Assembly: GCA_902782795.1 (NCBI GenBank)
Contig: CACZOT010000274.1
Coordinates: forward strand, 1 to 6,477
Direction of reading: 5' to 3'
Origin: an uncultured Eubacteriales bacterium
Lineage (GTDB): Bacteria > Bacillota > Clostridia > Christensenellales > Aristaeellaceae
Length of the DNA stretch: 6,477 bases
Shown here in pieces: positions 1 to 5,676 of this stretch. The notes under the pieces are model-generated. The model ran no database searches and was not told the DNA's origin. It was given only the letters and a program-made list of their open reading frames with translations. The stretch's first letter is position 1; every line of letters starts with the position of its first letter. The translations under genes and the position numbers were made by a program.

Positions 1-48
1 ACCTGCGCGTCATACAATGGCCGCGCGCGCGGGCGGCCCCCCGGGGCG

Positions 49-88
49 GCGGCGCAAGCGCGCGGGCGAAGCCCGCGTGCGGCGCCGC
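49..88. repeat. Long GC-only hairpin upstream of the Na/Pi gene
   Basis: An inverted repeat made almost wholly of G and C. The inner stem pairs GCGCGCGGGC (58-67) with GCCCGCGTGC (71-80): ten pairs including one G-T, closed by a GAA loop. The outer stem pairs GCGGCGC (49-55) with GCGCCGC (82-88), separated from the inner stem by a small AA/G internal loop. No T-run follows on either strand, so it is not a standard intrinsic terminator. It could mark the end of a transcription unit lying left of the window, or be a dispersed palindromic element. The flanking bases 1-48 and 89-180 show no gene that I can support. Confidence 0.55.
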
Positions 89-180
89 GCAAGGTCTGCT
101 CCCCGAAGTGTCTGCCCCGGCAGGCGGGGTGATCCACCTGCCGAGGAAAATGCATGGGCCGCGCCATTTTGCACCAAGTC

Positions 181-209
181 TTGCGCCGGGGCGCGCTTTC
201 GGGTATACT
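181..209 (+). promoter_or_regulatory. Probable sigma-A promoter of the Na/Pi cotransporter gene
   Basis: TTGCGC (181-186) and TATACT (204-209) are separated by 17 bases. The -10 matches consensus at five of six positions; the -35 matches only TTG. Transcription would begin near 216, giving a leader of about 33 bases that carries a strong GGAGGA (235-240) eight bases before the ATG at 249. No obvious operator or PhoB-like direct repeat is visible around it. Confidence 0.5.
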
Positions 210-248
210 GGTCAGGATCAGAACAACATACACCGGAGGATATACGGC

Positions 249-1883
249 ATGACGATCTGGGAAGCGATGACGATGCTCGGCGGCGTGGGCCTGTTCCTGT
301 ACGGGATGACGGTCATGTCCACGGGCCTCAAGAGCGCCGCGGGCGACCAACTGCGCGGCATCCTCGAGCGCGTGACGGGCAACCGTTTCGCGGCCATCCT
401 CATCGGCATACTGGTGACGATGCTCATCCAGAGCTCTTCGGCCACGGACATGATGGTGATCGGCTTCGTCAATTCCGGCCTGATGGACCTGAGCCAGGCC
501 ATCGGCGTGATCATGGGCGCGAACATCGGTACCACGGTCACGGCGCAGATCACGGCGTTCGATCTGACGGCGCTGGCGCCGCTGCTGCTCTTCGCGGGCT
601 GCGTGATGGAGCTGTTCCTGAAAAAGGCGCGGGCGCGGCACATCGGCTCGATCATATTGGGCTTTGGCATGCTGTTTGTGGGCATCGGGCTGATCAAGAG
701 CTCGATCGCGCCGCTCGCGAACAGCCCCGGCTTCGTGCGCGTGCTCTCGGCGCTGGAGCATCCCGCCCTGGCGGTGCTTTTCGGCGTGGCCTTCACGGCG
801 ATCCTGCAATCCTCCTCCTCGGCGGTGGTCATCTTCCAGGCCTTCGCGGTGGAGGGGCTGCTCAGCTACCACACCTGCGTGTATCTGCTCATCGGCGCGG
901 CGGTCGGCTCCGTGACGCCGAACCTCCTGGCCGCCCTCACCACAGGCCGCAACGGCAAGCGGACGGCCCTGCTGAACCTCTACTTCAACCTCATCCGCGC
1001 CGCCCTGCTCATTCTGGTGACGAGCCTGTTCCCGGTGGTCCTGCGCGGCATCCAGGCCCTGTCCCCGGGCGATATCGCCCGCCAGGTCGCCAACACGCAC
1101 ACCTTTTTCGCCATCTTCGCGGTGGCGGTGATCGCCCCCTTCTCGCGCTGGCTGGTCATGCTCTCGCGGCGCACGATCCCGCTCCTGCCGGAGGAGCAGC
1201 GCGCAGAGGAGGAGCAGCGCCTCATCTTCCTGGTCAACGCGGAGAAGAACCCACCCGCCGTGGCTCTGCGCATGGCCATGCTGGAGGTGGGCCGCATGGG
1301 CAAGATGGCCAGGGCCAACCTGGAGACAGCGCTGCAATACTTCTTCGCGCCGGATCAGGAGGAGCTCGGCGCGCGCGTGCTCGCCACCGAGGAGACGGTG
1401 GACTATCTCAACCACGCCATCAGCGACAAGCTCGTGGAGCTGCGCACCCTGAACCTCTCCGACCGCGACATCTTCCGCCTCTCCAAGATGATGCTGGTGG
1501 TCTCCAGCTTCGAGCGCGTCAGCGACCACGCGGAGAACATCGTCGAATTCACCCAGCGCCTCCGGGCCGCCGGAGCGACCATCTCCGCGGCGGGCCTGGG
1601 CGAACTGCGCGCCATGGGAGACGCGGTGCTCGAGACGCTGGACGTCTCCATGGACGTGTACGGCGACGAGCGCTTCGACCTCCTGCCCAAGGCGGAGGCG
1701 CTGGAGCAGAGCGTGGACGACATGCAGGAGCAGTACATCCAGAACCACATCGACCGGCTCATGGTCGAGGCCTGCAACCCCCTCAGCGGCGTCATCTTCA
1801 CCGATATGTGCACCGACCTCGAGCGCTGCTCCGACCAGGCCATCAACATCGCGACGGCGCTCCTGGAGCGCGCGGAGGAATAG
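249..1883 (+). CDS. Na+/phosphate cotransporter family protein with C-terminal PhoU-like domain
   Basis: A 544-residue membrane protein of the Na/Pi cotransporter (NptA/YjbB-like) family, expected to couple sodium entry to movement of phosphate or a related anion across the cytoplasmic membrane. The N-terminal 300 residues are strongly hydrophobic and contain the two inverted Na_Pi repeats. The first has QSSSAT at 61-66 and GANIGTT at 90-96. The second has QSSSSA at 187-192, but GAAVGSV at 216-222, where an Asn would be usual. Residues from about 335 to 544 are helical, soluble and PhoU-like, with the E-x3-D pattern seen twice (E422/D426 in ERVSDHAEN, E525/D529 in ERCSDQAIN). The ATG at 249 is chosen because GGAGGA lies eight bases upstream and the protein then begins at the first membrane helix; the longer reading from 108 would start upstream of the likely promoter. 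It is a single-gene unit with its own promoter and terminator. Family membership is firm; the direction and true substrate are not. Confidence 0.93.
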   Translation: MTIWEAMTMLGGVGLFLYGMTVMSTGLKSAAGDQLRGILERVTGNRFAAILIGILVTMLIQSSSATDMMVIGFVNSGLMDLSQAIGVIMGANIGTTVTAQITAFDLTALAPLLLFAGCVMELFLKKARARHIGSIILGFGMLFVGIGLIKSSIAPLANSPGFVRVLSALEHPALAVLFGVAFTAILQSSSSAVVIFQAFAVEGLLSYHTCVYLLIGAAVGSVTPNLLAALTTGRNGKRTALLNLYFNLIRAALLILVTSLFPVVLRGIQALSPGDIARQVANTHTFFAIFAVAVIAPFSRWLVMLSRRTIPLLPEEQRAEEEQRLIFLVNAEKNPPAVALRMAMLEVGRMGKMARANLETALQYFFAPDQEELGARVLATEETVDYLNHAISDKLVELRTLNLSDRDIFRLSKMMLVVSSFERVSDHAENIVEFTQRLRAAGATISAAGLGELRAMGDAVLETLDVSMDVYGDERFDLLPKAEALEQSVDDMQEQYIQNHIDRLMVEACNPLSGVIFTDMCTDLERCSDQAINIATALLERAEE

Positions 1884-1910
1884 CGCCCCAGGCGCTTTCC
1901 CAATCAGAAA

Positions 1911-1949
1911 CAGCGGCGGTCCCTTTGCGGGGACCGCCGCTGTTTTTTT
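1911..1949 (+). terminator. Intrinsic terminator of the Na/Pi cotransporter gene
   Basis: A perfect 13-bp stem, CAGCGGCGGTCCC (1911-1923) with GGGACCGCCGCTG (1930-1942), has a six-base loop and is followed by seven T (1943-1949). An AAA just before the stem can pair with the first T residues. It lies 27 bases after the stop codon. Confidence 0.95.
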
Positions 1950-2160
1950 CAGCAGGCGCTGAAAAGAGCCGCCGCCGAGAGGGCGATCGCCCTCCGGCGG
2001 GACCCGCCCGCCGGTCAGCCCGGTGATGACGACCTTTTAGACCGCGGCATGGCCTGACGCTGGCGGCGCTTCAATGGATACTCCTCCTTGAAGCAACGCT
2101 CCGAGCGGCCGCGGCCCCGAAAGCTTTTCTTCGCCTTCGGCCTGCGGGCTTCCCGCGTGC
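1950..2160. other. Spacer between two convergent transcription units
   Basis: A 211-base gap between the two facing terminators, with no gene I can support. It holds a 12-base palindrome, GGGCGATCGCCC (1981-1992), immediately followed by an 8-bp hairpin, CCGGCGGG (1994-2001) with CCCGCCGG (2007-2014). There is also a 6-bp inverted repeat, CTTCAA (2069-2074) with TTGAAG (2088-2093), and a small GCGGG/CCCGC hairpin (2144-2156). On the minus strand an AAGGAGG (2089-2083) stands eight bases before a TTG (2074) that opens a 19-codon basic reading frame ending at 2015. I do not call that frame a gene. Confidence 0.5.
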
Positions 2161-2196
2161 AAAACGCGCCCCACCGGATGGGCGGGGCGCGTTTTT
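2161..2196 (-). terminator. Terminator of the cmk-plsC-isomerase operon, possibly bidirectional
   Basis: A perfect 12-bp inverted repeat, AAAACGCGCCCC (2161-2172) with GGGGCGCGTTTT (2184-2195), encloses an 11-base loop. Read leftward it begins 12 bases after the isomerase stop codon and ends in TTTT. Read rightward it ends in TTTTT (2192-2196), so it could also stop transcription that escaped the terminator at 1911-1949. Confidence 0.85.
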
Positions 2197-2207
2197 GTCC
2201 ATGCGGA

Positions 2208-3068
2208 TCAGGCGTTCAGGCCCAGGTAGTTCTTGAGGTTGGCGTAGCCCTCCTGGATGGCCATGCAGCACTCCTCCATGCCCTCGAACTCCAGGGAGAG
2301 CCAGCCGTCGTAGCCGGCGTCCTTGAGCACGGCCAGGCACTTGTCCACCGGCACCTCGCCGTGGCCGACCATGGCGCCGCGCAGGAGACGGCCGCCCTTG
2401 GAGGCGAACCAGCCCGCGTTGGGCCTCGGGCGGGACGCGTCGCGCAGATGGAAATCCTTGGCGTGGACGTGCACGGCGTAGGGCGCGGCCACCTTCACGG
2501 CGGAGAGGGGATCCTCGTCGGCGCAGAGGAAGTTGCCCATATCGCACAGCCAGCCGAAGTTCTTGTGGCCGACGGTCTCCACGAGCTCCTTGACGCGCCA
2601 GGAATTCTGGGCGTAGAAGCCGTGGTTCTCGATCATGGTATGCACGCCCAGGCCGGCGGCGTATTCCGTCACGCGGCGGTAGCCCTCGGCGAGCACGGGC
2701 AGGGCGTCGTCCCAGGAGACGGGCTTGCCCTCGGCGTCGAAGCCGGCGGTGGCGTCATGGCGCATGCGCGGCGCGCCCGCGAGCACGGCGACCTCGACTT
2801 CCTTCTTGAGGCGCTCGACCTCGCTGTCCAGGCCGTTTTTGAGGAAATCGTTGCCGATGAGGTAAGAGCAGATCTCGATGCCGTACTCCTTGGCCTGGGC
2901 GGCCAGCTTGACGGCGAGCTCCTTCTCATCTTCCAGGCTCATGCCCAGCGGCACGTACTCGATGCCGTCAAAGCCGAATTCCTTGGCTTTGGGGATGATG
3001 TCCAGGAAGGTCATGCGGCCGGCGCGGAGCGCCTGGGTGAAGCTGTAGGAACTGACTGCGATTTTCAT
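2208..3068 (-). CDS. Sugar phosphate isomerase/epimerase-like TIM-barrel protein
   Basis: A 286-residue soluble protein of the xylose isomerase-like TIM-barrel superfamily (AP_endonuc_2 fold). Members isomerise or epimerise sugars, sugar acids or inositol derivatives with a divalent metal. Visible family marks are GFDGIEY at 32-38 after the first strand, MIENHG at 145-150 (E147), CDMGN at 175-179 (D176), HVHAKD at 200-205 (H202), GHGEVP at 235-240 and LSLEFEG at 257-263 (E260). E147, D176, H202 and E260 fit the usual four metal ligands, so the site looks intact. The length is normal for the family. The ATG at 3068 has GGAGG nine bases upstream, and the protein starts directly with the first barrel strand (KIAVSSYSF). 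It lies 55 bases after plsC on the same strand with no terminator between, so it is probably the last gene of the cmk operon. The substrate cannot be read from the sequence, and no sugar transporter, kinase or dehydrogenase lies beside it. Confidence 0.88.
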   Translation of the reverse strand: MKIAVSSYSFTQALRAGRMTFLDIIPKAKEFGFDGIEYVPLGMSLEDEKELAVKLAAQAKEYGIEICSYLIGNDFLKNGLDSEVERLKKEVEVAVLAGAPRMRHDATAGFDAEGKPVSWDDALPVLAEGYRRVTEYAAGLGVHTMIENHGFYAQNSWRVKELVETVGHKNFGWLCDMGNFLCADEDPLSAVKVAAPYAVHVHAKDFHLRDASRPRPNAGWFASKGGRLLRGAMVGHGEVPVDKCLAVLKDAGYDGWLSLEFEGMEECCMAIQEGYANLKNYLGLNA

Positions 3069-3123
3069 GGGGAACCGCCTCCGTTTTCATTGATGTTGGG
3101 GGAATTGTATGGGGCAGGGAAGG

Positions 3124-3738
3124 TCACTCCCTGGGGGACGCTTCCGTCCCGCCGAGCCCGAAGATGGCCCGGCGGATCTGTTCGGTGGTATCGGCGAGCA
3201 CGGCGCTGTCGGCGCGGCGCACCTGGGAGAAATCCAGCGGCTGGCCGAAGGTCATGCGCACGCGGCCGAAGACGTGGTAGGGCTCGATATGCACCGGCAC
3301 CACCGGCGCTTTGGAGCGGATGGCGATCAGGGCCACGCCCGTGTTCAAGGCGGGCTCGGCATGGTGCTTTTTGCGGCGCGTGCCCTGGGCGAAGATGCCC
3401 AGGCACAGGCCGTTCTGGAGAAGGCTCAGGCAGTTGCGCACCGCGCCGATGTCCGTCTCGCCGCGGGCCACGGGAAAAGCGCCCAGATGCCGCAGGAAAT
3501 TGCCGAACCACTTGGCCTGGAAGAGCTCCTTCTTGGCGATGAAGCGGATCTCCCGCTTGACCACCGCGGCCATGAGCACGGGGTCGGCCAGGGTGACGTG
3601 GTTCGGGCACAAAATGACCGGCCCTTCGGCGGGGATGTTCTCCAGGCCGCGTACGCGCAGCGGGAAAAAGACGAAGGAGACGCAGTACGCCAGGCGGATG
3701 AGGAAATGATAGAGCCTGGGGCGGAATTCCTCGTTCAT
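3124..3738 (-). CDS. plsC: 1-acyl-sn-glycerol-3-phosphate acyltransferase (PlsC family)
   Basis: A 204-residue lysophospholipid acyltransferase, expected to acylate 1-acylglycerol-3-phosphate to phosphatidate at the inner face of the membrane. A hydrophobic N-terminal segment (about 10-27) could anchor it. Motif I is NHVTLAD at 46-52, with the catalytic pair H47 and D52. Motif II is FPVARGE at 88-94 (R92). Motif III is GIFAQGTR at 114-121, where the usual sequence is FPEGTR, so Pro and Glu are replaced by Ala117 and Gln118. Motif IV is VVPVHIEPY at 146-154. The length is typical of short clostridial PlsC proteins. The ATG at 3738 overlaps the cmk stop as ATGA and has GGAGG six bases upstream, inside the end of cmk, which indicates translational coupling. 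A longer reading from 3792 would overlap cmk by 58 bases and is less likely. The cmk-plsC order is common in Firmicutes. The family is secure; a different acyl acceptor is possible given motif III. Confidence 0.92.
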   Translation of the reverse strand: MNEEFRPRLYHFLIRLAYCVSFVFFPLRVRGLENIPAEGPVILCPNHVTLADPVLMAAVVKREIRFIAKKELFQAKWFGNFLRHLGAFPVARGETDIGAVRNCLSLLQNGLCLGIFAQGTRRKKHHAEPALNTGVALIAIRSKAPVVPVHIEPYHVFGRVRMTFGQPLDFSQVRRADSAVLADTTEQIRRAIFGLGGTEASPRE

Positions 3739-4415
3739 GCGCGGCCTCCCCGGAGGGCGTCCTGGAGCAGGGCGAGGATGCGCTCCACGCACTCCTCGAT
3801 GGAAAGCGCGGTGGTGTCCACCTCCACGGCGTCCTCGGCCTTGCGCAGGGGAGAGACGGCGCGGGTGGAATCGTCCCGGTCGCGGCGGACGAGATCGGCG
3901 AGCACCTGCTCGTAGGTGTCCGGAGCGCCCTTGGCCTGCAGCTCATCGAAGCGGCGCCGGGCGCGGATCTTCTCGTCAGCCACGAGGAAGATCTTCAACG
4001 TGGCCTGGGGGAGGACTTTCGTTCCGATATCGCGGCCGTCCATGACGATGTCGCAATCCTCGGCGATCCTGCGCTGCATGGCGACCATGGCCTCGCGCAC
4101 GGCGGCCACGGCGGATACTCGCGAGGCGGCCATGGAGATCTCCGGGCGGCGGATGGCCTCGGAGACGTCCCGGCCGTTGAGGAAGACCCTCTGCGCGCCG
4201 TCCACGTGGCGCACGAGCACGCCCGCGCCCGGCACGGCGGCGGCGATGGCGGAATCGTCCTCCATGGGCACGCCGCCCTCGAGCATATACAGCCCGACGG
4301 CGCGGTACATGGCCCCGGTATCCAGATACAGGGCGCCCAGGCGCGCGGCGACCGCCTTGGCCACGGTGGATTTGCCCGCGCCGGCGGGGCCGTCTATGGC
4401 GATGGAAAATGGCAT
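3735..4415 (-). CDS. cmk: Cytidylate kinase
   Basis: A 226-residue (d)CMP kinase, which transfers phosphate from ATP to CMP or dCMP and feeds RNA, DNA and CDP-diacylglycerol synthesis in the cytoplasm. The P-loop is GPAGAGKST at 9-17. YLDTGAMYR (30-38) and RRPEIS (89-94) are nucleotide-monophosphate binding segments, and VMDGRDIGT (124-132) is the signature of the family. The lid carries RARRR at 151-155, and RRDRDDSTR (177-185) supplies the Arg/Asp residues typical of CMK. All key residues appear present and the length is standard. The start at 4415 is chosen because the protein then begins MPFSIAIDGP, as in relatives. AGGTG lies seven bases upstream, and the longer reading from 4589 would extend through and beyond the promoter. 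It is the first gene of a leftward operon with plsC, and its promoter is at 4508-4480. Confidence 0.97.
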   Translation of the reverse strand: MPFSIAIDGPAGAGKSTVAKAVAARLGALYLDTGAMYRAVGLYMLEGGVPMEDDSAIAAAVPGAGVLVRHVDGAQRVFLNGRDVSEAIRRPEISMAASRVSAVAAVREAMVAMQRRIAEDCDIVMDGRDIGTKVLPQATLKIFLVADEKIRARRRFDELQAKGAPDTYEQVLADLVRRDRDDSTRAVSPLRKAEDAVEVDTTALSIEECVERILALLQDALRGGRA

Positions 4416-4479
4416 ATGAAAACACCTCTCGCGGATCGTTCTTTCGCAAGGAGCCGGGAAAAGGGCCCGTTCCCCGGAT

Positions 4480-4508
4480 ATTATAACACAGTTTCGCCTC
4501 CCGGTCAG
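4480..4508 (-). promoter_or_regulatory. Promoter of the cmk operon (extended -10)
   Basis: Read leftward, CTGACC (4508-4503) matches four of six -35 positions. A 17-base spacer leads to a perfect TATAAT (4485-4480), preceded by TGT, which gives an extended -10. Transcription would start near 4473 and leave a leader of about 58 bases before the cmk ATG. The -10 block TGTGTTATAAT is an exact inverted copy of the one serving the Nudix gene on the other strand. Confidence 0.8.
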
Positions 4509-4527
4509 CCCTTTTGCAGATTTGTCG

Positions 4528-4556
4528 GTGCAAAGAAGGCCACTGTGTGTTATAAT
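4528..4556 (+). promoter_or_regulatory. Promoter of the Nudix hydrolase gene (extended -10)
   Basis: A perfect TATAAT (4551-4556) is preceded by TGT, giving an extended -10. The -35 position at 17-base spacing is GTGCAA (4528-4533), only three of six, which an extended -10 can tolerate. Transcription would begin near 4563, so ATG codons at 4522 and 4555 in the Nudix frame cannot be used from this promoter. Confidence 0.7.
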
Positions 4557-4587
4557 GGAAAAGACAAACAAAATGGGGGCGCGGGGC

Positions 4588-4989
4588 ATGCTGGCAGTCG
4601 TCGCGGGAGTGATCCGCCGGGCGGGGAAGTACCTCGTCTACCAACGGCCGGAGGGCAAGCTCCTGGCGGGAAAATGGGAATTCCCCGGCGGCAAGCTAGA
4701 GGAGGGCGAGAGCCCGGAGGACGCCCTCGCGCGGGAGCTCATGGAGGAATTGGGCCTGCGCGTTCGGGTGGGCCGCGTGCTGGACGCCATCCGCAGGCAG
4801 GACCAGGGCAAGGACGTGCTCCTGCTCTTTTACGAGTGCGCGACGGACGACGCGCCCGAGACCCGCGAGCATGGCCGCGTCCGCTTCGCAGAGCCGGAGG
4901 ACCTGCAGGGAATGGATTTTTCGCCTATGGACCGGCTGTTCCTCAGCCGGAACCGCCTGGAAGATCAGGGCGTGCGGCGCGCGCTCTGA
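4588..4989 (+). CDS. mutT: MutT-type Nudix hydrolase (nucleoside triphosphate pyrophosphohydrolase)
   Basis: A 133-residue cytoplasmic Nudix hydrolase that probably cleaves oxidised or non-canonical (d)NTPs, such as 8-oxo-dGTP, to the monophosphate and pyrophosphate. The Nudix box G-x5-E-x7-REUxEExGU is complete: G35, E41, R49-E50-L51, E53-E54 and G56-L57. QRPEGK (19-24) and GKWEFPGG (28-35) are the sequences seen before the box in MutT and CTP-pyrophosphohydrolase relatives. MutT itself is about 130 residues. The start is uncertain. ATG 4588 is preferred because it lies about 25 bases after the predicted transcript start, has a G-run (4576-4580) seven bases upstream, and gives the usual N-terminus. 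ATG 4573 would leave only a 10-base leader; 4555 lies in the -10 box. It is divergent from cmk, and no terminator is visible before nfeD. The symbol mutT reflects similarity; a NudG-like preference for pyrimidines is possible. Confidence 0.9.
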   Translation: MLAVVAGVIRRAGKYLVYQRPEGKLLAGKWEFPGGKLEEGESPEDALARELMEELGLRVRVGRVLDAIRRQDQGKDVLLLFYECATDDAPETREHGRVRFAEPEDLQGMDFSPMDRLFLSRNRLEDQGVRRAL

Positions 4990-5055
4990 GGCGAGGTTTG
5001 GAACACGCAAAGCGACGTTTCGCCCTCCCTTGGGCATCTTTGGAGCGAAATCCCT

Positions 5056-5083
5056 TTGCGGAGGGAGCCGTTTGCGGTAGGAT
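5056..5083 (+). promoter_or_regulatory. Weak candidate promoter for nfeD-floA
   Basis: TTGCGG (5056-5061) and TAGGAT (5078-5083) are 16 bases apart, three and four of six matches. This is the best candidate I see in the 128-base gap between the Nudix gene and nfeD. The sigma-W pattern known for the Bacillus subtilis homologues (TGAAAC with CGTA) is not present at proper spacing; a CGTA occurs at 5089-5092 without a matching -35. Read-through from the Nudix promoter is an alternative, as the gap has no hairpin with a T-run. Confidence 0.25.
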
Positions 5084-5117
5084 AAGGGCGTAAAGATATC
5101 GGGGGAGGCGAAGACAA

Positions 5118-5624
5118 ATGGACGTTCTCAGCCAGATGATCATCGCGGATCTGCCGGCGATCCTTCTGCTGGTGATCGGGTTCGTGCTGGTGGTCGTGGA
5201 GATGTACGTGCCGGGCTTCGGCGTGCCGGGGATCAGCGGCATCATCTGCCTGGTGGCGGGGGTGTGGCTCAAGGCGGACAGCGCCCTGGAGGCGTTGGTG
5301 CTGGCGATCGTGATCATCGCGCTTTTGTGCGTGGCGCTCTCCATCGCGATCCACTCGGTCTCCAAGGGGCGGCTGGCCAAATCCAAGCTGGTTTTGCACG
5401 AGACCGCCACGGAGAGCGAGGATCTGGGCGCCAACGATCTCAAATACTACCTGGGCCGCGAGGGCACGACGGCGACCGTTTTGCGGCCCGCTGGCCTGGG
5501 CGAGTTCGACGGCGTGAAGCTGAACATTGTCTCGGACGGCGAATTCATCGCCGCGGGCGCGCAGGTGCGCGTGACGGCGGTGGAGGGCAACCGCATCGTG
5601 GTGCAGCCAGTCAGGAAGAACTGA
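5118..5624 (+). CDS. Short NfeD family membrane protein
   Basis: A 168-residue membrane protein of the NfeD family, partner of flotillin-like proteins. It has three hydrophobic segments, roughly 13-30, 36-52 and 57-80. The turn PGFGVPGISG (32-41) is the glycine/proline-rich signature of the family. After a charged linker (about 82-109) comes the C-terminal OB-fold domain, 110-164, with YLGREGTTATVLRPAG at 111-126 and the terminal strand GNRIVVQP. The ClpP-like serine protease domain of long NfeD proteins, including Bacillus subtilis YqeZ, is absent, so this is the short form and should not be called a protease. The ATG at 5118 has GGGGGAGG (5101-5108) nine bases upstream. floA follows after 52 bases without a terminator, so the two are probably co-transcribed. 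A scaffold or chaperone role towards FloA is inferred from this conserved pairing. The family call is firm. Confidence 0.93.
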   Translation: MDVLSQMIIADLPAILLLVIGFVLVVVEMYVPGFGVPGISGIICLVAGVWLKADSALEALVLAIVIIALLCVALSIAIHSVSKGRLAKSKLVLHETATESEDLGANDLKYYLGREGTTATVLRPAGLGEFDGVKLNIVSDGEFIAAGAQVRVTAVEGNRIVVQPVRKN

Positions 5625-5676
5625 GGTTTTGCGCATTATCCTGCATATTTTTGAAAGAACATGAGGAGGAAGAAAC

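Noticed and set aside
13..18. TACAAT as a -10 box near the left edge
   Set aside because: Any -35 would lie outside the window, and the following sequence is a GC hairpin with no gene.
108..248. N-terminal extension of the Na/Pi protein from ATG 108
   Set aside because: The extension has no hydrophobic or family character, it precedes the likely promoter, and the ATG at 249 has a proper ribosome site.
17..2026. A 669-codon plus-strand frame overlapping the Na/Pi gene
   Set aside because: Its translation is low-complexity Arg/Gly/Pro/His sequence in a shifted frame, and it runs through the terminator of the real gene.
3104..3109. Minus-strand TACAAT as a private promoter for the isomerase gene
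   Set aside because: No -35-like sequence at 16-18 bases upstream; read-through from plsC is simpler.
2088..3542. A 484-codon plus-strand frame opposite the isomerase and plsC
   Set aside because: It is the antisense shadow of two genes with clear motifs, and it crosses the operon terminator.
3109..3915. A 268-codon plus-strand frame opposite plsC and cmk
   Set aside because: No family features; composition is that of an antisense reading of GC-rich genes.
4455..4477. Imperfect inverted repeat CCGGGAA / TTCCCCGG near the start of the cmk transcript as an attenuator
   Set aside because: It spans the predicted transcription start, needs a bulge, and has no following T-run.
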